Below are positions 12,640 to 25,300 of a stretch of DNA of 64,000 bases, one piece after another. The translations under genes were made by a program, and so were the position numbers. The notes under the pieces are model-generated. The model was not told the origin of the DNA. It made no database searches and was given only the letters and a program-made list of their open reading frames with translations. Source of the DNA: Argentina anserina (lineage: Eukaryota; Streptophyta; Magnoliopsida; Rosales; Rosaceae); contig NC_065878.1 of the NCBI RefSeq assembly GCF_933775445.1, forward strand, positions 23,262,395-23,326,394. The letters are read 5' to 3'. The first letter of the stretch is position 1. Each line of letters opens with the position of its first letter.

Positions 12640-12744
12640 ATGAGGAAACAGCTGAAGTCCCATCATTTAAAAAAGATGAAGAACCTCAAAAAATCTAATG
12701 TAAATTCCGAATTTCGTGATATCAGAATTCTGATGAGTAAATAA
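12640..12744 (+). CDS. possible upstream ORF overlapping the next start codon
   Basis: A 34-codon Lys-rich frame opens at ATG 12640 and stops at TAA 12742-12744, whose last base is the A of the ATG of the following gene (TAATG overlap). If the transcript starts upstream of 12640 this would be a uORF with a termination-reinitiation geometry. There is no evidence that the peptide itself matters. Confidence 0.3.
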   Translation: MRKQLKSHHLKKMKNLKKSNVNSEFRDIRILMSK

Positions 12745-13267
12745 TGGAGGTGGATGTCTACACACAACAACAAGGAATCACAGCAACATTTTCACTCTCT
12801 GAAACCGACACCGTCAAGACGCTCTTCTCGATTCTCAACCAGTCTTTTCCTCCAGCTGCCGACAACCAATCAGGGTTTCATCTCTTTTTTCAGGTAAGTA
12901 CTATCTTCAAAAGTTCAAAGCTCTCATGTTTGTTGATGTTGGAACATATGCTTATCAGTGATATGGTCTTATTATGTTTCAGAATATACAACTGAAGCAG
13001 GGGGACAGCAATCGAGTTGGAGATGAGATTCGGAGAATAGTGGAGGAGCCAAGTCGAATATGTTTACTGTCTGTTCCCAATCCATGTTATGGCTGTGTGA
13101 GATGTGATAAGGTTGGTTGTCTTTCGGTGGATACTCGTTTTAAGTATTACCGTTATGGCAGGCTGTGGAAGTTGCGGTTCTTGTGTAGAACTTGCCGGAG
13201 GGAGTTTAATTTCGATCTGCCACCACCACCTAGGCCAACCATGCGGCAAACAATGCCGCCCGCCTAG
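12744..13267 (+). CDS. small cysteine-rich protein of unknown function
   Basis: Two exons, 12744-12893 and 12983-13267, joined by a GT-AG intron in phase 0, giving 144 aa. The N-terminal half looks like a small beta/alpha fold with a hydrophobic LFSILNQSFPP segment. The C-terminal half has the pattern C-x2-C-x2-C-x4-C, about 25 residues of basic/aromatic sequence, then C-x2-C (LCRTCRREF), which suggests one zinc ribbon-like site. It ends in a Pro-rich tail. No signal peptide or membrane segment. I do not recognise the family; the intact splice and balanced Cys spacing argue that it is a real gene. Confidence 0.65.
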
Positions 13268-14051
13268 CCTGTGTCTTCAAATAACCACCACTGTGAGTGT
13301 ACTTACACTTGTTTTGTTCTTGTAGCGAGTATTGATAGATTTTGTTTTGATGTGTGTGTTGGTATTGTGTTAATGTAGTGAAACTGTGAGGGAGAGAAGT
13401 AGGGAATTTAGTTGTGCCGTGTTACCGTGTTGCCAACTTCATTTGTAAGGCTGTCGTTTTTGTGTTCTGAAGGAGGTGATGGGGTTTTATCAGCACAGAC
13501 ATTAAGAGCATGGTATTGTGATTAATTTGCGTCTGTTTACCACAGTAGCAGATGATGTTGATAGAATTTGTGCAAGAGCTTTGAGTTCCAAATTAGTGTC
13601 ATCTGAAGTGAAGCCCATCAACTATCTCACAAAATTTACAATTTTTGCATATTGGACTATTGCTCATATGAGTATATAACTAATCACAGAATTAGCACAC
13701 TAGTTAAATCTCAAGTCGAGAGGAGTCTCAATTTTTTCTTTTCTTGAAATCGGGAAGAGTCTCAATTGAACAAAGGGAGAGAAAAAAAAAACAGGTTTTT
13801 ATTAGAATATCATAAGTGACTAAAAAGCTAATGCTCATAATATTATGTGATCATCTCACAAACTAGTTGTTATTCATTATTTGTTGTGATATTATCATCT
13901 GTTAAGTAAGTTTCTACTGAAAGCAAAAATGTAAGTTTAAAGAGTATTGGTATAGGACTTAATGGTGTTTGCTTCTCATGCTCTATTGTATATCACTATT
14001 GTAATGCATCAGCTCGGCTTCATCGTTGCTTCTTCTTCTTCAGTCTTGGAT
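13268..14051. other. 3' UTR and spacer
   Basis: Contains the likely 3' UTR of the small Cys-rich gene up to roughly 13600, then AT-rich sequence. No further gene seen. Confidence 0.45.
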
Positions 14052-14353
14052 ATGAGTGAGTACTGCAAGCTTCTACATCAGGACAATGTCCAGCTGCAGA
14101 TGGAGAAATCAAGTTCTGAAAAGAAGATAGATAAGGATTTGGAACAAGCATTAGCATCACTTGAGGTAAATGTTCCTATGGCGATTTATACTGTGGCAAT
14201 CACATTTAGATACATCAACTCTATTCATACTCTTATCTGCAGGTGTCTCATTGGTCTGAGTCTGAGATCAATGCATTGAGGACTGAGCGAGATGCGTTCG
14301 AGGAGGAGTGCGATGACACTTTTAGGAATTTTGAGGTGTTACAGATTACGTAG
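14052..14353 (+). CDS. possible coiled-coil micro-protein or gene fragment
   Basis: Two exon-like blocks, 14052-14165 and 14243-14353, join in phase 0 through a GT-AG intron and encode about 74 aa of charged, heptad-like sequence (LLHQDNVQLQMEKSSSEKK; LRTERDAFEEECDDTF). A coiled coil is likely. The first block could extend upstream to an ATG at 13962, or start at an acceptor near 14040, in which case this is a piece of a larger gene now lost. No family recognised. Confidence 0.35.
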
Positions 14354-14826
14354 GTGAGGCCTCCAGTACTCTTTTTTTATTATTATTCATGGCAAGAAGA
14401 CTCAGTTAATGTCCATTATTCTTTTGTGATAAGAGGAAATAGGGATTCAGTTAGGAGATGGGAAATCAGAGGGATGTGCTTCATGTTGTGCAAATGTCGA
14501 GAAGGGTTTATGTGCATAGATTCTATATGCAGTTCAAATTTTAGTGATTGGGGTGTCGAAATTGATTGCTGTGTCCGCACTTTGCTTCTTTCTAGCATAA
14601 TGAAACTAAACTGAAGCTAATGTCCTCTTGATTTTCACTCTCATTCATTATGATACATAATGGCCTAGTACTGGCCACCATTATGTGTGATTTTTCACAG
14701 AAAGATACATAACTTATTGCAAACTTCAGTGCAGTCATTAACAAAGTTTGAATAAAACATATAAACAAACCTTTCGTTTTTCTTGTAGGAAAATTAATTT
14801 AGCCACACCATATGGATCAAGGAGCA
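14354..14826. other. spacer and IQD 3' flank
   Basis: AT-rich; the right part is the likely 3' UTR of the minus-strand IQD gene. Nothing else seen. Confidence 0.45.
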
Positions 14827-17577
14827 CTAACCGAAATCATGCCTCCAGCCATGAATGGCAATAGGCAGCGCCCAATCTTCGCCACGGGGAGAATCTGGGC
14901 TAAAGCCCACCGACTTTCTAGCCTGACCTTGTGTCCCGTTACTCTTTGGGCTTGGGCTCCTTGGCACTGAGTAGTTTGCGAGTCCTCCACCCGAACTTGA
15001 CGAATCACAACCGGAACCTATAACCGAGCCTTTCTTGGTTGAAGGGTTCCATTGTGGAGGGGGAGGGCTTCGCTGCTTGACCAAGCCCTGCCCTCGTACC
15101 TTGGCCTTGGCAGACTTGGTTGGTGCCATGTAGCTAGGTACATTGTCCGGGCTTGGATGGCTTTGTCGAGTTGAGTACGGGTTAGAGTTACTCACGTCTT
15201 GTTTGAACCGACTCCGCAAGGTTGGAAACGCAATGGGGTCCATTTCTACCGTCTTCTCGGAAATGTTATCTCCGGTTGTGGTAGTTCCTGGTGTCATATA
15301 AGTGGTGTCTCGTGGGGCTGAGTGGCGGGCATTGTAGGGTTTTGATGACATCCAACCCTCAAGCCAATTCCATCCCCACTGGCCCTTTTCACTCTGGTTG
15401 GCTTGGATCCCAAACTCACTACCATGGGGAACAGATTGTAGAAGCTGTTGTTGCTGCTGTAATCGACAAGTGAATAGAGTATTAAAATTAACTAGCTAGT
15501 CATAACTCTTAACAGCAGTAATCTTTGTTCACCCAAAATGGTGCAGTATTAACACATCAACGATCTGAAATAATGCATGGTAAATAATCCGGTCAACTAT
15601 GTGTGTGCAAATAGCCCTGTACTACCTAGAAATGAGAAAGGGATGGAGACTGACCTGGTAGCTATAAGCATAAGCGAGAGCTCTCTCCCTTTTAACCACA
15701 GCATCATGTTTCCTCGAGGCATTTTCCTTGGAATAGCTTTCACTTCTCTGATGCCCAGTTTGCATTTCATGTTTCTTCACTGGACTTCTCAGATTGTGCT
15801 CTTCTTCCAACTCTATCAATGCTCTTAGTCTTTCTTCTTCATCCTCAATATCACTGTCTGTATGTTTATGACTCTGGTGCTTGTCATGGCTCAGTTTAAG
15901 ACGTCGAGCTTGAACTCTTGCTTGAACACGAACTAATGCCTGCATGCATCGCATTGTCATCTGTGCTTGCTTCCGCACGTTATGGCCTCTCACCAATGCT
16001 TGGAGCCTCACCAATCCCTTCAACGCTCGTAGAGCTCGTCGAGCCTACAACAATACAGATCACACTTGGGTCATACTTGCAATGTCTGAACCTATAAATT
16101 AAGGTTCAAGTCTTCAAGTCAAGCAAGACCTTGGCCAACAGGAGTGTCACCTTTAGACATGATAAGATTCGAACATGGCACGTACTAATGTACTATGAAC
16201 ACTTCACTAATAACATTACATGAATAAGATGTAATTGTCCCTCCTAACGTTTTTCGAAATTGAAGTTGAAGAATAAGAAGACAGAAGCATAAACACCTCT
16301 CCTAGAAGACCTTATTTATTTCATGTCATAGATGTTTGCAGACTATGTGAAGCTGGCTATGTCACGTACCTCACACCTTAACTAAACGTTGTGTGTGCAT
16401 AAATCAGATATAAGGGGTACTTTTATCTTACCAGGTAGCCTCTATAGAATGATTGTATGAGGGTTGCAGCCCTTTCCTCCACGGAGTAGTATTGACGTCC
16501 ATAACCGGCCAATCTTACAACTTTAGCAGCCGCTTGGGCTGCCGCTACTGCTGCGTCTGCGGCAGCAGCAGTTGCCATTGCCACGGCAATGACATGGTCC
16601 CTATCTTCATTGTTTGCAGGAGTCGATGCAGTGCTCTCGTCGTTGGTTCTGTCTGGAGAACTTTCTGCCGGGAAATGCTCAAATGACACCACCTCCGGAG
16701 CATCCTGTTGCTGCCACTTCTCTGCTATTTCCTTCTTAACAGAAACAAGTGAAATTGATAATCAATTGACAACATTTATCAGAAAAGTTAGCAATAATAG
16801 GATGATAACGGCTTTGGTAAGATGTGACATCGTAGTTGGCATGACAGTTATAAATCATGACCCATGGGGACTAGGTGTTCTTGCCACATCGATCATGAAT
16901 AGATGTGTATGGTTGCATACTCACATATATGCATGTCGACAGGGGACCATGGATGGTACCTTTTTTAGGTCAAGGACCATAACAAAGGCAGTGGCCCTGT
17001 ACTAATTGGTAGTGCTGGCTCAGCTTTAATGTGGTTCCACTTGCTTAGGTAAAAATCATATCTCCTCCCAGCAAGGCAACAATAGAGAATCACTCTTTGA
17101 TTGATTATCTATCCAAAGCTAAATGTTTAAGCATATACTAACTAGTCCATTAGGTGCTATCTTAGTAATCAGAAGGAATAATTAATGATCATATAAACAC
17201 AAGAAGTTAGCTAGATCAAGTGGTGAATGATCAGAGTTCGATCGACCTCATCTAATATACAGAACAATGATCGTACGAGTTCTCATATAAGAGGACAAAC
17301 AATTCACCACGCACAAGCAAACATGAATCACAGTAATCCTCGAAGATCAGTCTTTTTGAGCTAGAACTCAGTTAAGAGCCTAAACGGATTGAAAAACTAG
17401 AAGAGTAATCAGAGGCCACCTTTCCGTTATGGTCATGAAAATTAGCAAAGAATGTAACTGAAAATTAATTAGTTTTATAATAATTTGGATATTAACCTTT
17501 TTGTCCGGCGAGTCCTTTGAAGAATGTTTAAAAACCTTCTTAACGGTCGAGAACCAGCTGCTTCCTTTCTTCCCCAT
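14827..17577 (-). CDS. IQD protein (IQ67-domain calmodulin-binding)
   Basis: Four exons: 17577-17497, 16734-16432, 16044-15655, 15456-14827, all phase 0, giving 467 aa. It starts [17 protein letters not shown], the basic N-terminus typical of IQDs. The IQ67 domain runs about residues 115-180 ([10 protein letters not shown], then [20 protein letters not shown], then a third IQ-like repeat with [15 protein letters not shown]). The intron between the first IQ motif's two halves is the conserved phase-0 intron of the family. An Ala-rich helix precedes IQ67, and the C-terminal half is Ser/Pro-rich and ends HGWRHDFG. IQDs bind calmodulin and act as scaffolds at microtubules, membrane or nucleus. 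I cannot name the exact orthologue. Confidence 0.93.
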
Positions 17578-17698
17578 CGATCAAATTAATCTCCGGCTTC
17601 ACTCTATTCCCCTCAGCACAGCCATTCCACAACGTGAGAATTACTCATCCTGCCACCAGAATACACGACGGAATGCAGAACTTCAGATTAGGAAAGAG

Positions 17699-17723
17699 AT
17701 ATATATATATATATATATATATA
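17699..17723. repeat. (AT)n microsatellite in the IQD 5' leader
   Basis: A pure AT dinucleotide run about 120 bp upstream of the IQD start codon. The surrounding leader (17578-18000) is GA/CT-rich. Confidence 0.85.
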
Positions 17724-20700
17724 ATTATATTGGATCATAATCATAACAGAGAGAGATCAAGAGAGAGTGATCAGTGTACACCTTCGAGCACATCGTCGAC
17801 GATCACTGATCAATTTACGGATACGAAGATCTGAGATAGAGTGAAAGAGAAAGTAGATATGTGTCTAGAGGGAGCTAGATAGGCATTGCCAGAGAGAGAG
17901 AGAAGGAGAGTTCCTGAAGAATGCGAAGGGTGTAGTAATAGGATAAATAGAGAGATGATAGCGAGAGACCAGAGAGGAAGAGAGATCGATAGAGTAGTAT
18001 GGTGAGGGTAATAATAACTGCAAGTCCGCGCAAATCGCCGTTGCTATTTAACCATTTCACGTGTGAATCGATCTAGCTACAACCTTCTTGTAAGTACTGA
18101 TTCTTGCAGCTGGGGCTACCCTATTGGACAGCTTCTCTGCCATGTCATGAATGTCATATCCTTAAATCTACGAGAAGTTATTAGAAATATTAGAAGTGAA
18201 GAGTAGATTAACCAAACGATCTTTCTAATTAATTTGTACATTATCAAATATTTAAACGTTCATTTGTCTGTGGATCATAAGATGCCCGTGGTTTTGTGGC
18301 TGTTGATGATGATTGATCATATGCTTTTGTTTTGGTGCATTTAGTTTATTATACATATTAGTCGATTTTTTGGTCGGAGAAAAAACCGTGACTTTGCTAT
18401 AGATGTATTGGATGAGGAAGAACCTCGCATGTTTCGTATCGCTTTTCTTGCCTAGCTAGTCGATTGTTGTCTTTGTCTTGGTTCTTCGTAGGCAATTCAT
18501 TGTCTTTTTTGTTGTTATAAAAGTTTTTCGTAATGGTTCTTATTATAAAATACAAATTTCCCTACGAATTTCTTGGCTTTCTTACACGAATGCAAAGAAA
18601 ACAATAGTGCTTGTTTGTAGACTAATAAGCTCGCGCATAAGTGATTATGAACAAATACTACTGTTTGAAGCAGGAATTCAATATTGTCTCACGCACACGA
18701 CTTATTAATTAAGGTCACATCCAATGCGATCCAAGTTCCATATCATAATGCATCTTGTGTTAGCCTGTCCCTTCTGGTATCTTACTATCTTCCCGCTGCG
18801 GTCCACTTGAAATCATCAGTCCTCACCAAAGTCCCCATCATTGATTACTCAGTTTCACCCAATTCTTGACCTTCCCAATCAAGTATAGCACATTAGCTTA
18901 TACACATTTGCCTCGTATTTCTTTAAGCGTCCAATGATGTTAGTTCTAACTTGTTACTCTTTATATATAGTACCATCATTGTGTAATATATAGAATGTTT
19001 CCGTGAATTGATGTTTTACAATATCGATCGATATAAGTTATCGTTTTATCAGTACAGCGTACTCGAAGAGTGTCTAACAACTAACAATGACTATACGAAG
19101 GAATGCGCGAGGTACATGTGGTATCATGCATGGGCATGTGAAACCTAGAGCTTTGACAAGTGCTAGCTTAACCTCACATTATAATGTTCAGACAAGTCCA
19201 TCCCATTTGTCTTGTTTGCTGAAAGAAACCTGTGGTGGGGGCAGTATGGTTTCCACCACAAAACACAAACCCTTCAATTGAACTTCTTCGATCAATTAAT
19301 TCATTGCTGAGCTGGGAAGTTATATATACTAGACACTTACTATTGGGTATGGTTGAGACTTAAAATGAACACATAAAAATGTTTAACTACGGTAGATGAT
19401 ATATTGCTTGCATTTTAAGGGAACTTCAAGTAAAGATTCAAGATTGAAGCTGGCTTCATTAGGAAGGTTGAGATCGATCGATATCTCTCAGACTCTCATC
19501 ACTTTCTGTTGTGGACTTGTGGCCTGCTGGCTTTCCCAGGAGGGAGATTAAATTTGGGTTGGTGACAAGAACCTTTCATCCTATTGATGTTTATTTATGT
19601 TACGGCACCAGATATCACACTCATCTATACAAGTATACAATATGGTTCGGGACCATTGCTAGGGTTCAATCAAAAGTTTCACAAACTCGGAAGGCTTGGA
19701 CCTGCCACTTTCTTCCAAGTTTTATACTTACATAACACAATAGTGGTTTGTGCCTTTAGGGACATGTGTATACATTATGCAATGATTTGTGACATGAATC
19801 AATTTTGACTATATATGAGTATGTTAATGTGGATTAGAAGCAAAACTATGTATCTAGCGACCTATCTCTTGTGATATTATGGATGTCTTGAGGGAATGAT
19901 ATGATTGATTGTGTTCAGCTACCAGAAACTAAGATATGCCAACAAAAACACACTCATTGTTATAATGAAGTATTTACATTTCCTTAAATCTAATTAAGAT
20001 TTGGTAACAACAAATATAATGCTTTGAATCTTGACTTTTCTTTTCCTCTTGAAGAAGCAACTCCAAGCATATGAACATACTCAATTCAGTACTAAAATCC
20101 GAACATGAAGACAATGATATGGTCCTCATTGCACTTTCTTTTTATAAATTAGAGGGATTAGGCCGTTATTTCCTTACTATCGAAAGTGGCCATAGTACAA
20201 TGGGGAACATTGAGCAATAAGAAATAAGACAATACAACTCATTCTCGCACGATTCATTATAAGCTAAAAAAAGAAATAAAACCATGATTACTATCCCTTT
20301 TCACGGCGTGTATCTTTTTTCACATATGGTTTGAATGATTAAAATGCGATCAAATCATATAGCCAAGATTAGACAGTATGTTTACACGGTCGTGCATACA
20401 TTATGCTCATATTCTCTTCACAACTTTTAAGATTCAAGATATTCAAGTAAATTGTTTTTGAGTAGATAGGGGCATAGGGCTAGACGATCAAGACCTCTCT
20501 TGGGCCAATATATTTTAACAATGATCTCCCCCAATAGAACCCATTAATCTCAAGTTCTCAACCCGACCCACTATCCAAAAAGGTAAAAGCACCACCACTC
20601 GTGGGTCCCACACCTCGTTGTTCGGTTGTTCCGCACGATTTCCCTTCTCAGCTCCCAGTGATATTTTAAAACGGAAGTAAATTTGTCAACCACTTTTAAT

Positions 20701-20725
20701 TTGATCAATTTGTGTCAATATTTTT
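17724..20725. other. IQD promoter and long intergenic spacer
   Basis: The first 350 bp are the IQD leader and core promoter (a TTAAATAG TATA-like element on the minus strand near 18046). The remaining 2.6 kb is AT-rich with many stops in all frames. I find no gene, tRNA or clear transposon in it. Confidence 0.5.
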
Positions 20726-20957
20726 AAACTCATGTTATGTGTTTTTTCTCAGTTCAAAGTTAGATAATAATTAAGCAATTGGACACATAACATAAGTTTA
20801 AAAAAGTGGACAAATGAAATGTGATCGACAAATTTTTTTCAACTCATGTTATGTGTTTTTTCTTAATTCAAAGTTAGATAATAATTAAGCAATTAGACAC
20901 ATAATATAAATTTAAAAGGGTGGTCTGAACAAGTAAAATGTGATCGGTAAATTTTTT
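20726..20957. repeat. two direct copies of a hairpin repeat upstream of GMI1
   Basis: A unit of about 114 bp occurs twice (20726 to about 20838, 20840 to about 20957). Each copy begins with AACTCATGTTATGTG and contains its near-perfect inverse (CACATAACATAAGTTT at 20784-20799 in copy one), so each can fold into a hairpin of about 74 bp. The separating sequence GTGATCG(A/G)(C/T)AAATTTTTTTC is also repeated. This looks like a nested or duplicated MITE-like foldback element. Confidence 0.7.
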
Positions 20958-20987
20958 TCACTACCATAAATGCCCTTGTTTGGCAAG

Positions 20988-20996
20988 TTTCCCGCC
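20988..20996 (+). promoter_or_regulatory. E2F-type site in the GMI1 upstream region
   Basis: TTTCCCGCC matches the E2F consensus TTTSSCGC exactly. It lies in a GC-rich island (20985-21130) that contrasts with the AT-rich spacer and sits about 200 bp before the CT-rich presumed leader of GMI1. E2F control would fit a gene acting on replicated chromosomes, but a single short match is weak evidence. Confidence 0.45.
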
Positions 20997-21179
20997 CATC
21001 TCCTCTAGCGCGTTAGCAAAGCCCGCCTCATTTTTCCACTATCGTGAGCGGCAGCGCGTACCGTGCACCTCACCAATCCAAAACTTCCGCCGCTGACGTG
21101 TCCACCCCGGCCCATTTTAGCGCAAAATGATCAGTCCATCACTAGGCGACAAAACTGACAGGTTTCATAGGCCTTTTGG

Positions 21180-22308
21180 TTGTCACCACTCTCTCTCTAC
21201 TCTCCACAACCTCGTCTCTTTCACTTCCCCATTACAATCTCGCAGCCATCCTTTGAGATTCAAAAACCCTCTTGGCTTTTGATCTCTCAAAACCCTTAAA
21301 AGTCTCAAACTTTATAGACAGAAGCTGAGAGCCACATCCTCCCAAGGCAAGAAAGTTTCAACCTTTATGATATTTTGTTCACTGTTTTTTCAACTTTTTT
21401 GGTTCCGCCATTTCGGTTTTCATCGCATACTGAGATTGGTTTAGGGGGTTTCTGTTGGTTCCTGTTCATTTGAGGCCGGAAATGTTTGAATGTTTTGATT
21501 TTTATGATCAGGGTTTTGGTGTTGTTGTTGAAGAAAAAAAGATAAGATTTTGGTGGGTTTTTAGCTCTAACTCTGTTTTGGTTTCTTTTTGCAGAAGAAG
21601 TTTGTGCTGTGTTGAAGTGAGTTGAGGACTGATTTGGACGCAGAGCAAGTGAGTTACCCATTTCTAGGTTTTGAATTGTGTTTGGCTTTGAGTTGTGTTT
21701 ATATGATAATATGGGGTGCTTGGTTTAGTTGGATAGACATTTTGTCCGAGTTTCATGATTGTTATATGTAATTCGTGGGTAGTCTGATTTTATTAGTTGA
21801 AGTAAAATTTTCTGATTTTGCGAGAAAAGGAGAAATTATGAGACTTTGCTGGCTATTGATCAACACATTAGCTTCTTTGTCCCTTGAAATTGTTCTTTGG
21901 AGTGGTCTTGTTACTTGTGTTTCTTATGTATCTTTGCGATTTTGTTTGGATGAACTGGTTCAGTGTAGCTAAGTGTTTGAGCATGATAACTCATTACATA
22001 CAGTTAAACTATCTCGGGTTTGACATAAATGCAAGTCTCGTTACCTGCCCATTTTGGATTCTTTTTGTTTTTTTGCAAAAATTTACAACTTTCCCTTGTT
22101 TTTATCCAATAGATGTGTAAATATTTGTTTACATAGACAAAAGGCTTTCATGTGTGGTACTATATGGGTGCAATGGTTTGTCTTTGCTTCTGAGCTATTA
22201 AAATCTCTTTGCTATCACCCTTTGTAAGATTTAAAATCTACTGAAAATGGATGCAGCAACTCTATGCCAGATTAAAAAGAGGAGCATACGTGTTTGAGTC
22301 TTGGTGTT
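21180..22308 (+). other. presumed GMI1 5' UTR with leader intron
   Basis: CT-rich sequence from about 21180 suggests transcription start and leader. No initiator ATG in frame is found before 22309, and an acceptor-like GATGCAG at about 22257 suggests that a leader intron of roughly 0.6 kb ends there. The donor is not certain; the GT after GCAAGTGAGT near 21648 is a good candidate. Confidence 0.45.
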
Positions 22309-25300
22309 ATGGATAAGGAATATAACTTCCAAATCCTTTTACCAAATGGCACAACCGTTCGTTTGAAATTTTACAACCCTGAGCCGAAAATGCCATTCAG
22401 AGATTTTATTCAAAGAGTGGAAAAGGAATATGTCCGCGCTTGGAAACAATCAGGTTCAGTGAAGCGGAAGCGGGAAGTTAACTGGAAAGGCGGCAGCTTT
22501 CTTCTTGTAGATGCTGATGATATGAAGATACAAAATGTAGTGAATTTCAAGAACTTCAAGCAACAAGAGTGTCACATCTTAAGGCTTCAAGTAAGATGAG
22601 ATGGAATCTATGTTATAGATTTTATTTTCTCTGTTTGTCTGGAGGTTTTGGATAATAGAAGCATTGGTTTCTTTAGAGACATAAAATTTATAAACTCATA
22701 ATAAAGTGCTCCTTAATTGTCTGTTTACTTATCTGGAGACTGTCCTGTTATCTATTGTATTTGTAACGGTTGTAGTGCAATTGTTGGATGAATACAAAAG
22801 AACATATGGTGATGTTTTCTTGTTTTGTTTGTGATTTAGGACGGTCTTGAGGATATCACTACTACTTTTGAGGTTAGTTACATCCTTAACACCTTTCTTT
22901 CACTATATACGTAAGCAATATAAGATTTTGAGATGTTTACGGGCCCATTGGAAAGGCAGTTTATTGAAAATTTGAAAGTGAGGATGCTACTGAGTCACTG
23001 TGCCCTAAATAATTTTCAGAACATGTGGGATTTGACGCCTGATACTGATTTAATTAAGGAACTACCACAAGAGTATACGTTTGAGACTGCTCTGGCAGAT
23101 TTGATTGTAAGTTCTGTGACATATATGTGAAGAAATGGATTCTGTAATTCATTTTTGTTTGATTACAACTTGTGTGTCTACTTCCATTTTTAATTAATAT
23201 GGCTACATTCTGTTGCACTTTTATTATCAGGACAATTCCCTGCAAGCTGTATGGTCAAGTGAAGTGAGTTATAAACATATAAGGTAAGGAAATTGTAGAT
23301 TCTAGAGTTAAAGTGCTATTTTTCCCTTTTTTCCCCCTTTTTTTTTCTTTCTGTCAATGCATTCAAATCAGTATCTCAGCCATTGCTTCATTTCAACAAC
23401 CTGAATGTCCACCGTACATGCCATCTGATCCTTTTGATTTCACCTCTCAAGGACATATATTAGGTCATACCTGAGTAGTTGTTGTATCGTTCATTCTTGT
23501 GTGCCATGGTTCTTTATTTATTTTGGTCTATCATCTCAATGTAACATTTAATATGCAGATACTATCCTGGCTCTGATTTCATTAGTCTAGGATTGGCACT
23601 AGGTCCTTGTTGAGCCACATTGGTTAATAGTGTTAAATTAATTTCCAATTACTAAATTAAAGTGGTCTGGCTTGTCTTGCAACATATTATGTACCTGAGT
23701 TTTTACTTTCTAGAATAATATGAGAACATATGTATGTTTCTTTCGAGTATATGTTTAAATATTTCATGCTACTCTTTTATCACGTTTATTTAATTTCTCT
23801 GACTGCATAAATTAATCTACCACACTTCTCTGATTCTTTTTTTATTTTCTATTTTCATTTTCCACCCCATTATTTGCAGTGTGGATATTGACGATGATAT
23901 GATCTCCATATTTGACACTGGCCCAGGGATGGATGGAAGTAATGAAAACTCAATAGTGAAGTGGTATTCTATCATCCTTTCTTCATGAGCAAAAGAAAAA
24001 GTTCTGCATTTTCTCTTTGTTATCATATTTTGTGATTATTGGCTACATTTTATTTGTGCCTTTTATTCTACAATAGTGCAAGACAAAACTTTGTGTAGAA
24101 TGGTGAAAAAGATTTTTCTAGAAATCTCTTGGCAAACTTCCATCTGACAATATATTTACAATAAAAAAAATTTAAGAAAAATAAGCTAAAATGATTCATA
24201 CAATCTTTCTTTCGATACTCACCTCCAGTGTTCCAGCTGCTTCCTCTATATACTGTATGGGTTGTCAGAGTGGCTATGTAGTAGTGTCTTGCTTTTTCTA
24301 CATTTAATAGGTATTCTTACATGAATCACCAGAATTTAGCATAGATGTTTATCACAAATATGAATCACCAGAATTTGGCATAGATTTTCTATGACGATAC
24401 AGTAGTATCAATATATAAAACAGTAATGAATGTGAGGTTTGGGATTCATATCTATGCTGAGAATGAGGTTTGTCTTCTATTAGGGGAAAGATGGGTGCTT
24501 CACTTCACAGGTCTTATAAGGAACAGGCAATAGGGGTTAAACCTCCTTACCTAAAGGTAAATTACTACTGTCACATGATGATCATGGCTTCTTATGTAGA
24601 AGCTGCATGTCACTACCGCCTATTCTTCACTTCTTCAGTGGTATTTTAGTTTGTAAATTAATGGTATTTGCGTATATGCAGCCCTTTTTTGGAATGTTTG
24701 GATATGGTGGACCTATAGCGTCCATGCAGTTGGGGAGGTATGATTTCTCTTCCTCTTCAATGTGAGTATTTTGTGCAGTGTTTTAATTTGGACCCTTGAG
24801 AATTTGTCAATCATGTTACAGGTGTGCATTAGTTTCATCTAAGAAAAAGGATTCCAAGAAAGTGTATACCTTGAGTCTTGATAGAGATGCTTTACTCAGT
24901 TCTAATTGGAAGGTAAGAAACTGCTCCATCGTGTGTTCTTCTTTCAGAAACACTTGGGATTATTCCTCTATCTTTTGATAGAATCAATAATCTATGTATC
25001 TATTAATTTCTCAATCTAACAGTCACTAGCTATAACTTTTATTTTAGACTGGTGGTAGCATGAGGGATCCTGAAGAAGATGAGATGAGAAGAACACCACA
25101 TGGAAGCTTCACTAAGGTTGCATCAACTATCATCTTGTTGTCCATTTTTCAGTTATTCTTACGAGCTTTTAAAAACTTTGTGAAATTTGCCACTACATTG
25201 TTCCATGACCTTTGTAAGGAGTTTATTTGTCCAATTGTGCTTCAAAATAATTTTGAATTTCGTATTATAATGTGGATCTTGATCTACTTGACAGGTTGAA

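Noticed and set aside
22933..23019. possible upstream extension of GMI1 exon 3
   Set aside because: It is open in the same frame, but a good CAG acceptor at 23019 gives the conserved continuation, and the extension shows no similarity to the family.
24321..24393. short repeat GAATCACCAGAATTTRGCATAG twice in a GMI1 intron
   Set aside because: A small intronic duplication far from splice sites; no likely effect.
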